NCBI RefSeq assembly: GCF_014251635.1
Contig: NZ_CP059194.1
Location: 558,001 to 622,000, forward strand
Direction: 5' to 3'
Length of the DNA: 64,000 nt
Source: Blattabacterium cuenoti
GTDB taxonomy: Bacteria > Bacteroidota > Bacteroidia > Flavobacteriales > Blattabacteriaceae
The position numbers and the translations under genes are program-made. Shown here one piece after another: positions 57,656-64,000 of this stretch. Below the pieces are notes generated by a model. That model saw nothing but the letters and a program-made list of their open reading frames with translations. It was not told where the DNA came from and did not search any database. Each line of letters opens with the position of its first letter. The stretch's first letter is position 1.

Positions 57656-58987
57656 TCAGAATGTTTCATAATTCTTAACTATTTTTGCAACAACCTCTGC
57701 TTCTACTACAAGTTTATTATTAACATAACCTTTTCCTTGCATATGAACAATTCCTCTCTTCATAGATTCTAACAAATAAACTTGAATAATAATTATATCT
57801 CCAGGAACTATTTTGTGTTTAAATTTCACTTTATCTATTTTTAAAAAATAGGTAGAATATAATTCAGGTTGATTTAATTTATTTAACACAAGTATTCCTC
57901 CTACTTGTGCTATCGCTTCTATTTGTAATACTCCGGGCATAATTGGTTCGCTAGGAAAATGTCCTATAAAAAAAGATTCATTCATTGTTACATTCTTAAC
58001 TCCTAGAATACTATTTTCTGTTAAATCTATAATTTTATCTACTAAAAGAAATGGGGGTTTATGAGGTAAAATTTTCATAATACTTTTTATATCCAAAAGA
58101 GGTTTCTTTTTTAAATCGAATTCAGGAATGTCATTTTTTTTAAATGTTTGAATTTTATTCATTAACTCCTTTAAAAATTGCATAATAAGATAATTATCTG
58201 GATTATAAAAAATAAATTTACCTTTTAACTTAGTTTCCATTAAAGTTAGAAAACCTATAATATCTAAAAGAATATGTTTGGCTATTTCATTAAATTGATC
58301 TTGGAAAGAAAGCGTTTTATAAAAAAGAGAACACATGGAGTCTTCTTTCATTTTTTCAATTTTTTTTTCGAAAAAAGAATCAATTATTTTATTTCTTTCG
58401 CGAAGAATACAAAAAATTTTTGAATTAGCAATTTTTCGGAATTGATACAAATGTTTAAAAATAGCATTTTGCGTATAATCTTTTGAAGAGTTAAAATTTA
58501 TAAAGGTCATGATTTCAAACTTTTTAGAAGGTAAAGCTAAAATTACTCCTCCTGTTTTTGTATTTTCATAAGAAATAATTTTTGTTATTGAATAATATTT
58601 TCTTTTTTCGCCCTGTTCTATAATACCTACTTTTTGAATTGCCTCTACAAAAAATTTAGAAGAACCATCCATTATAGGAATTTCAATATTATCTAATTCT
58701 ATAATAACATTATCTAAATCCATCCCAGTTAGAGCTGCTAAAACATGTTCAATCGTATAAATTTTAAACCCATTTTTTTCCAAAAAAATACCTTTGTCTA
58801 TATTTTCCTTTATAAAAAAAGAATAATGAGCTTTGATACAAGGTTTTTCTTTTATATCTATTCTAATAAAAATAAATCCTGTATGAATTGGAGCTGGTTT
58901 AAAAGTAACAGTTGCTCTCTTTTTAGTATATAAACCAAATCCTTGTAAAGAAATTTTTCCTGCAATAGTTTTTTGCTTTTTAAGCAT
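57656..58987 (-). CDS. lpxC/fabZ: LpxC-FabZ fusion with a degenerate LpxC half
   Basis: The 443-residue protein joins a UDP-3-O-acyl-GlcNAc deacetylase (about 1-290) to a 3-hydroxyacyl-ACP dehydratase (about 300-443), the usual Bacteroidetes fusion. The FabZ half is intact: LPHKPPFLLVDKI, GHFPSEPIMPG with H343, and E357. In the LpxC half the zinc ligands H81, H238 and D242 and the base E80 remain. The E. coli active-site residues T191, K239, D246 and H265 are replaced by I191, I239, F246 and N265. The deacetylase is therefore probably dead while FabZ still serves fatty-acid synthesis. Confidence 0.9.
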   Translation of the reverse strand: MLKKQKTIAGKISLQGFGLYTKKRATVTFKPAPIHTGFIFIRIDIKEKPCIKAHYSFFIKENIDKGIFLEKNGFKIYTIEHVLAALTGMDLDNVIIELDNIEIPIMDGSSKFFVEAIQKVGIIEQGEKRKYYSITKIISYENTKTGGVILALPSKKFEIMTFINFNSSKDYTQNAIFKHLYQFRKIANSKIFCILRERNKIIDSFFEKKIEKMKEDSMCSLFYKTLSFQDQFNEIAKHILLDIIGFLTLMETKLKGKFIFYNPDNYLIMQFLKELMNKIQTFKKNDIPEFDLKKKPLLDIKSIMKILPHKPPFLLVDKIIDLTENSILGVKNVTMNESFFIGHFPSEPIMPGVLQIEAIAQVGGILVLNKLNQPELYSTYFLKIDKVKFKHKIVPGDIIIIQVYLLESMKRGIVHMQGKGYVNNKLVVEAEVVAKIVKNYETF

Positions 58988-59119
58988 ATAATAATATATA
59001 TATTAGAACTTAATTCCCTATAAATTAAAAATCATACTGAATATGAGTTTTTCCAAAAAAATACTAGAAAAATAAAAACTTTATGTAATTTAATCCGAAT
59101 GTATGATTTTTATTATATC

Positions 59120-59278
59120 ATGAGTTTTTCAAAACGTATACTTTTATTTTTTACAGGTTTTATTATCGGTATTTTTATATTACTTTTTTTTTATTATCAA
59201 AAAAGATTACTGAATATAAAAAAGAAAAAAATAGAAGAAAAAAAAAACGTAAAATATTTTTATAATATTAATAAATAG
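59120..59278 (+). CDS. Small single-span membrane protein upstream of rpmH
   Basis: A 52-codon frame starts MSFSKRILLFFTGFIIGIFI: basic N-terminus, one hydrophobic span to about residue 26, then a lysine-rich tail. An in-frame ATG seven codons earlier (59099) is an alternative start. The pattern resembles short flavobacterial membrane proteins with a GxxxG-type anchor, perhaps a shortened DUF4258 relative. The gene lies nine bases before rpmH on the same strand. Low complexity makes it uncertain. Confidence 0.45.
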   Translation: MSFSKRILLFFTGFIIGIFILLFFYYQKRLLNIKKKKIEEKKNVKYFYNINK

Positions 59279-59287
59279 AATAATAAG

Positions 59288-59437
59288 ATGAAAAGAACTT
59301 ACCAGCCTTCAAATAGAAAAAAAGTCAACGTTCATGGATTTATGAAACGAATGAACACAAAAACAGGTCGCATGATTATATCGAGAAGAAGGAGAAAGGG
59401 AAGAAAAAAACTTGCAGTTTCTAATTTTAAAAAATAA
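59288..59437 (+). CDS. rpmH: 50S ribosomal protein L34
   Basis: The 49-residue basic protein [18 protein letters not shown] carries the full L34 signature, then [22 protein letters not shown] in part. It is clear despite its size. The stop is directly followed by the stop of the convergent peptidase gene. Confidence 0.97.
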   Translation: MKRTYQPSNRKKVNVHGFMKRMNTKTGRMIISRRRRKGRKKLAVSNFKK

Positions 59438-59461
59438 TTAGAAAATTTTAAAATTTTCTAA
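59438..59461. terminator. Palindrome at the rpmH/peptidase convergent end
   Basis: Twenty-four bases from 59438 form a perfect palindrome (ttagaaaatttt and its complement). It overlaps the last codons of the peptidase gene and directly follows rpmH, so it could end both transcripts. The lack of a loop and low GC make it weak. Confidence 0.35.
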
Positions 59462-60622
59462 GCTTCCTATTTCAGGAACATTTATTCCTTTTTCTCCATA
59501 AAATTTGCTTCCTGTAACAATAAATTCTTCATAGGTAAAAAAATTGGATAAATCTCCTATGTCTACTATTTTTGTAAAAACAGAAATATTTTTTTTCATT
59601 AAATCAAATTTTTCAAAATTCATCAGCCCTATATCTATTAAAAATTCATTTTGATTTTTATGTATTTGTACTTTTCTATATATTTTATCTAATAAAATAT
59701 TTTTATTTTCTGGAATAGAAAAATAGGATTTATAATCTTTTTCAAGATTTTCTCCTTTATAACCTTTGTAAGAAATAAAATAAATACCCGCAAGAATAGA
59801 AAATACACTGTATTTTCTAATAATTTTCTTTTTAAAATCTTTGGGATAATTCCCAGATTCAATTAAAACACAAGGATAACCTAATTTCTGCAAGCGATCT
59901 CCAGTAGCTGTAGGATACAATTCATCAGAAAACCTTCCTATTGCCCCAATCTCAGGTAAAATTTTATCGAGTTCTTTTACCATAAAATTTATAATTCCCA
60001 TAGATTTTTTTCTACTTATAGAATATATATCTTTTTCCATGGATACAGAAGGAGATAAAAAAGATAAAATAGCAGGGTTAAATTTTTTATAACCAACGTT
60101 ATAAATACTTCTTTGATCATGTAAATTAAATAAAATATTAGGTTTATTTTTTTCTATTTCTTGAAATAAAATTTGTATTTCTGGAGACTGTAAACGAATA
60201 GCATCTCTATTTAAGTCTATATTCACAGCATTTCTTCTTTGAAATATTTCAGATCCATCAGGATTTAACATAGGAATAAATAAAATAGTTAAATTTTTAA
60301 AAAAAAATTTAACTAAATCACAATTTTTTTCTATCAAGAAAAAATGAAAAATATCAAACATAGATTTTGTTCCAGTTGTTTCATTTCCATGCATTTGAGA
60401 CCATATTAATATTTTTATTTCTCCTATCCCCCATTTGATTTTGAAAATTTTTCTTTTCTCTATAGATAATCCTATAGGAACAATAGAACATATGTCTTTA
60501 TACTTATCTATAACTTGCAATAAGTCAGAATATCTGAAAATTTTTGAACTACTAAGACTACTATCTTTATCTTTAAAAGATTCGTAAGTTTGAAATAGAG
60601 ATAGAATATCAAAAAACAACAT
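59438..60622 (-). CDS. M14 family zinc carboxypeptidase
   Basis: The 394-residue protein has the M14 zinc motif in SQMHGNETTGT (HxxE), LNPDGSEIFQRRNAVNIDLNR with the Asn-Arg substrate pair, the third ligand His in FNLHDQRSIYN and the catalytic Glu in VLIESGNYP. All key residues are present. Substrate may be peptidoglycan peptides or small peptides. There is a hydrophobic start but no convincing signal peptide. An M14 peptidase kept in a reduced genome may handle cell-wall or host-derived peptides. Confidence 0.82.
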   Translation of the reverse strand: MLFFDILSLFQTYESFKDKDSSLSSSKIFRYSDLLQVIDKYKDICSIVPIGLSIEKRKIFKIKWGIGEIKILIWSQMHGNETTGTKSMFDIFHFFLIEKNCDLVKFFFKNLTILFIPMLNPDGSEIFQRRNAVNIDLNRDAIRLQSPEIQILFQEIEKNKPNILFNLHDQRSIYNVGYKKFNPAILSFLSPSVSMEKDIYSISRKKSMGIINFMVKELDKILPEIGAIGRFSDELYPTATGDRLQKLGYPCVLIESGNYPKDFKKKIIRKYSVFSILAGIYFISYKGYKGENLEKDYKSYFSIPENKNILLDKIYRKVQIHKNQNEFLIDIGLMNFEKFDLMKKNISVFTKIVDIGDLSNFFTYEEFIVTGSKFYGEKGINVPEIGSLENFKIF

Positions 60623-60682
60623 AATGATTTTAATTTTATCTTGAAAGAATTCTGCGATCTATGATATGATATGATTATGATA

Positions 60683-60700
60683 AATAACAAAATTGTTATT
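60683..60700. repeat. Inverted repeat in the peptidase/CPBP intergenic region
   Basis: The arms aataacaa and ttgttatt (8 bp) flank two bases in a 202-base divergent gap. The gap holds no coding frame and no clear promoter box. It might be an operator shared by the two divergent genes, or chance. Confidence 0.25.
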
Positions 60701-60824
60701 ATCTTTCAAAAAATAAACTTTTACTAAATTATAAAGATTTTCATAAAATGAAATGAAAAATAAAAATGCTGTATAACTGTATAAGCTAAAGAACAAAACA
60801 AAATACGAATTTTTAACATTGATT

Positions 60825-61631
60825 ATGAGGAATTACTTTAAAATAAATTATATCGAATCGGTTTTATTAATAGTGGGATTTACTGCTTTAAATTTTTTCA
60901 ATGTAATTCTTAGAAAATTATTGATTTCTATTAATTTACCTGAAAGCATGATATTTTCAATATCATATACTCTTCCTTTCATTTTTTTATTTGTTTTCAT
61001 ATCTCATCAAGCTCAAAAAAAAAATCTCATAATAGATTTATCCATGAAATTCTCTCCATGGTATATTTATCTTGTTATTTTTTGTATGATGTTTTGTATG
61101 ATCATTATTAATGAATATATTTCTTCATTGGTTCCAAGAGAGGGGCCTATATTAGGAAATATGTATAAAGAAATCGAAGAATTTCTAAAAGAAGAAATTA
61201 AAAATCCAATTCCTTTTTTTTCCACTACAGTATTGCTAGCGCCTATATGTGAAGAAGTTCTTTTTAGAGGTATTATTTTAAATGGAATGCTAAAGAATAA
61301 GATACATCCTATTAAAGCTATTTTATTTTCTTCATTTTTATTCGGATTAACTCACATGAATCCATGGCAATTTGTAGGAGGTATGATCATTGGAAGTTTT
61401 ATAGGGTTCATTTATTTTATAACTTCTTCTATTATAGACTGTATATTATTACATATTTTTAATAATGCTTTTGCTATATTCACTATGTTTTTTTTTATGA
61501 GAAATGAAAATCCTCTTTCCTCAAAAGAGGTCAATATGAATATGAATATTGGATTAATATTAATAATAGCTTTCATTATAATAATTATTGGTAGTATTTT
61601 TCTTTTCAAAAGAAAAAACAAAAAAATTTAA
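60825..61631 (+). CDS. CPBP family intramembrane metalloprotease
   Basis: The 268-residue protein has about seven hydrophobic segments. The Abi/CAAX-type motifs are complete: EEVLFRG (Glu-Glu and Arg), FGLTHM (His) and a later HIFNN. I prefer the ATG at 60825 to a TTG at 60819. Members process prenylated or membrane proteins, or provide bacteriocin self-immunity; the bacterial role is generally unknown. It ends with a lysine-rich tail after the last span. Confidence 0.87.
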   Translation: MRNYFKINYIESVLLIVGFTALNFFNVILRKLLISINLPESMIFSISYTLPFIFLFVFISHQAQKKNLIIDLSMKFSPWYIYLVIFCMMFCMIIINEYISSLVPREGPILGNMYKEIEEFLKEEIKNPIPFFSTTVLLAPICEEVLFRGIILNGMLKNKIHPIKAILFSSFLFGLTHMNPWQFVGGMIIGSFIGFIYFITSSIIDCILLHIFNNAFAIFTMFFFMRNENPLSSKEVNMNMNIGLILIIAFIIIIIGSIFLFKRKNKKI

Positions 61632-61694
61632 TTTTTTTATAAAATTATAAGAAAATACTGACATGAATTAGAAAATCTATTAAAAAAACTTTTC

Positions 61695-62615
61695 ATGATG
61701 AAAAAGTCTTCATTAACTATTTTGGGATGTCATTCTTCCATCCCTACAAAAAAGTTTCATCCCACTGCTCAAATATTGGAAATGAAAGGTTATTCCTTTC
61801 TTATTGATTGTGGAGAGGGGACACAAGTTCAATTAAGAAAAGCAAAAATAAAATTTAATAGAATTATACACATATTCATATCTCATTTACATGGAGATCA
61901 TTTTTTCGGATTGATTGGATTGTTATCTACTTTTCATTTATTAGGTAGAGAAAAATCAATAACTATTTACGCTCCAAAAGGATTAAAAGAGATCATAAAT
62001 GTTCATTTTAAATGGTCTTATACCAGACTTAAGTATAGTATAGATCATATAGAATTATCATCCCATAAATTTGAAAAAATTATGGAAAACGAAAAAATAG
62101 AAATTTTTTCCATACCATTAAAACATAGAATTTATGCCAATGGATTTCTTTTTAGAGAAAAACCCAGTAGTAGAAAATTAAATATGGAAGAAATTAAAAA
62201 AATACCTGATATTAAAATAATGGACTATCAAAATTTAAAATTAGGAAAAGAGTTTAAAACAAATGATGGAAGAATTATTCCTAATCAAAAATTAACATTT
62301 GATCCCCCCAAAATATTATCTTACGCTTTTTGCTCAGATACTTCTTTTTACTTACCTATAATTGAACATATAAAATATGTAGATTTATTATATCATGAAT
62401 CTACCTTTCTAAAAATAGAAGAAGAAAGGGCTATAAATACAGGACATTCTACTGCAAATCAGGCGGCATATATAGCTAAAAAAGCTGAAGTAAAAAAACT
62501 ATTATTGGGACACTATTCAAATAGATTTCCTAATATTAAAGAATTCGAAAAAGAAGCAAAAGAAATATTTTTTAATGTAGAAGCATCTGAACCTCTAAAA
62601 ACATATTATTTATAA
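61695..62615 (+). CDS. rnz: Ribonuclease Z
   Basis: The metallo-beta-lactamase enzyme trims tRNA 3' ends. The metal motif is FISHLHGDHFFGL, with further ligands in FCSDTSFY and LLGHYSNRF. The ZiPD-type exosite is covered in the middle. The 306 residues fit. tRNA genes in this window do not encode CCA, so 3' trimming and CCA addition are needed. It converges with the permease gene, overlapping ten bases. Confidence 0.95.
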   Translation: MMKKSSLTILGCHSSIPTKKFHPTAQILEMKGYSFLIDCGEGTQVQLRKAKIKFNRIIHIFISHLHGDHFFGLIGLLSTFHLLGREKSITIYAPKGLKEIINVHFKWSYTRLKYSIDHIELSSHKFEKIMENEKIEIFSIPLKHRIYANGFLFREKPSSRKLNMEEIKKIPDIKIMDYQNLKLGKEFKTNDGRIIPNQKLTFDPPKILSYAFCSDTSFYLPIIEHIKYVDLLYHESTFLKIEEERAINTGHSTANQAAYIAKKAEVKKLLLGHYSNRFPNIKEFEKEAKEIFFNVEASEPLKTYYL

Positions 62616-63799
62616 TTTGAAATCATGTTATGAATTCTTTTTAAAGAACAAAAAGATATAATTGATCCTATTACTAAAATGATACATACAACTATAGAAG
62701 TGTCTTCTATTGTAATTTTAACAGGAAAAGGTGTTCTTTTTGCTATTTTAAATATTTTATATTTTTCTTGTATTAATGAAACAATATAAGATATAAATAA
62801 CCCACTTAAACAACCAAAAATAGTGATCATAAATCCTACATATAAAAATATACCCTTAATCTTGTACAAAGAAAATCCTATACTCCATAATGTTACAAGC
62901 TCTTTCAATTTATCTAATTGCAAAATGCAAATAGCACTAAATAAATTAAATCCAGTAATTACTGTCATTAATATGAATAAAAAATAAATAAATATTTTTT
63001 CTGTATTTAAAACTTTATAAAAAATCTTCTCTCTTTCTGCACGTGTTATTACATTAAATTTCTGTCCCAATTCTTTTAATAAAATATTTTTCACATTATT
63101 TATGTTAGCTTTATCATGAATCTTTATTTCTAACACATGAAAAACTTTTCTTTTCATTATATATTGAAGTTCAGATAAATCACAAAAAAAATATTTTCTA
63201 TCCATTTTAGGGCTAAAATGAAAAATTCCTTTTATAGAAATTTTTTTTTTCATAAAAAATGAAACTAAAGAATTTTTTTTATAATCCAAGATAAATATTT
63301 GTAAAGGCATATTTATTACATGATATAGTAACATTGGAAAATATGAAACCATGGAAGACCATCCTACATATATATTTAAATAATCAAATCTATTCTTTTT
63401 TAAATTTATTCTTTTAAATTTTTTCATTACTTTTTCATATTCCATGTCTACTCCTTTTAAAAGAATAAAATATTCATGATGATTATAATAAAAAAAAACT
63501 TTTTTTTCCATAGTCTTAGAAAGAGCTATAACTCCTTGTATAGATTTTATTTTTTTTATAACATTATCATCGATATAAAAATCTTTTTCATTTGAATGGG
63601 AAACAGTAATATCAGGATAATGGATTTGATAAAATTTTTTATTTAAATTTTCTAATCCAGAAAAAACGAATAAAATTGTAGACAAAGAAAAAGTGGATAC
63701 ACTGATAGATAAAACTGATAAAAAAACAATAATATTAACAAGATTTGTTTTTTTTTTAGAAAAAAAATAACGTATAGATATATAAAAAGAAGCAGTCAA
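62606..63799 (-). CDS. FtsX/LolC-LolE-like ABC transporter permease
   Basis: The 397-residue protein has a first membrane span at about 20-45 and a periplasmic region (about 50-270) of the MacB-core type. Three C-terminal spans follow (about 273-293, 315-340, 365-388). This is the LolC/E topology, as opposed to MacB with its ATPase domain. It probably extracts lipoproteins from the inner membrane together with a LolD-like ATPase elsewhere. It follows rbfA on the minus strand, a common flavobacterial pair. Confidence 0.8.
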   Translation of the reverse strand: MTASFYISIRYFFSKKKTNLVNIIVFLSVLSISVSTFSLSTILFVFSGLENLNKKFYQIHYPDITVSHSNEKDFYIDDNVIKKIKSIQGVIALSKTMEKKVFFYYNHHEYFILLKGVDMEYEKVMKKFKRINLKKNRFDYLNIYVGWSSMVSYFPMLLYHVINMPLQIFILDYKKNSLVSFFMKKKISIKGIFHFSPKMDRKYFFCDLSELQYIMKRKVFHVLEIKIHDKANINNVKNILLKELGQKFNVITRAEREKIFYKVLNTEKIFIYFLFILMTVITGFNLFSAICILQLDKLKELVTLWSIGFSLYKIKGIFLYVGFMITIFGCLSGLFISYIVSLIQEKYKIFKIAKRTPFPVKITIEDTSIVVCIILVIGSIISFCSLKRIHNMISNYK

Positions 63800-63819
63800 A
63801 AGTTATTAGTTATTAAATT

Positions 63820-64000
63820 TTACACAAATGCACAAAAATCCAATTTTGGAATTTTTTTCACACGATACCTTAATCTTTTAGAAAGTAGCTTTCTATAAAA
63901 TTTAGATTTAGAACGAATAAATTTCAATATATTTTTATCTAAAAAAGGATAAATACTAATATATACTTTTATTAAGTTCATATCATGAGTTATACATATC
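63820..64000 (-). CDS. rbfA: Ribosome-binding factor A, C-terminal part (cut by window edge)
   Basis: The visible 59 codons read ITHDMNLIKVYISIYPFL and LSKRLRYRVKKIPKLDF, matching the RbfA KH-domain end (VKVYLSIFP; RHQLRIIPELSF). The protein stops after DFCAFV, where relatives continue with a 20-residue DDSLD-type tail, so it is shortened. RbfA helps mature the 30S subunit in the cold. The 5' part lies beyond base 64000. Confidence 0.8.
   Translation of the reverse strand, partial: ICITHDMNLIKVYISIYPFLDKNILKFIRSKSKFYRKLLSKRLRYRVKKIPKLDFCAFV

Overview
The window looks like part of the chromosome of a reduced flavobacterial endosymbiont, most probably a Blattabacterium of a cockroach. The DNA is very AT-rich and almost fully coding. 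No gap between genes exceeds about 200 bases, and neighbouring genes often overlap by a few bases. The proteins are Bacteroidetes types: short arginine decarboxylase, LpxC-FabZ fusion, epsilon subunit without its helical tail, SecA without a zinc tail, flavobacterial mevalonate kinase. Promoter-like TAnnTTTG elements replace a sigma70-type TATAAT. Pathways for leucine, aromatic precursors, polyamines, menaquinone, riboflavin and B6 remain, which suits a nutritional symbiont larger than Sulcia. I see no phage, insertion sequence, CRISPR array or defence island. The species assignment is inference, since no database search was possible.

Layout. Bases 1-7.3 kb (minus strand) hold envelope genes: ppiD (partial), a CBS-domain CNNM/CorC protein, lptC, skp, bamA, uppS and nadK, with tRNA-Phe between. 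Bases 7.5-16.7 kb hold a frameshifted mevalonate kinase, an S4 pseudouridine synthase, aroQ, engB, an alpha/beta hydrolase, rnc-fabF-acpP, pckA, ribE and pdxA. Bases 16.7-26.3 kb hold atpC-atpD, ribF, an AddB-like nuclease and the leuA-leuC-leuD-leuB operon. Bases 26.5-40.4 kb hold a conserved Bacteroidetes protein, tyrS, era, clpB, prfB, speA-speB, cmk, fabG, menD and a SanA-like protein. Bases 40.5-52.6 kb hold secA, a DUF2795 protein, fmt, hup, pdxH, tRNA-Met, dnaN-pheT, glyS, trxB and an HsdR-N-like protein. Bases 52.6-64 kb hold gap, lepA, tRNA-Arg, pth, sucD, efp, lpxC-fabZ, a small membrane protein, rpmH, an M14 peptidase, a CPBP protease, rnz, a LolC/E-like permease and rbfA (partial).

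How the genes work together. Leucine synthesis is complete from 2-ketoisovalerate to 2-ketoisocaproate. SpeA and SpeB turn arginine into putrescine plus urea, and the urea could feed the urease known from Blattabacterium. AcpP, FabF, FabG and the FabZ half of the fusion form most of a fatty-acid elongation cycle. RibE/RibF make FMN and FAD, PdxA/PdxH contribute to pyridoxal phosphate, and MenD starts menaquinone synthesis.

The main novelty is gene decay in progress. The LpxC half of LpxC-FabZ keeps its zinc ligands but has lost several active-site residues, and the usual neighbours lpxA and lpxD are absent, which suggests lipid A synthesis has been abandoned while FabZ is kept. Mevalonate kinase is split by one frameshift in a run of ten A's, where polymerase slippage could rescue it. 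PheT lacks its tRNA-binding OB domain. LptC and the SanA-like protein lack normal start codons, and BamA carries a young in-frame 42-bp tandem repeat.
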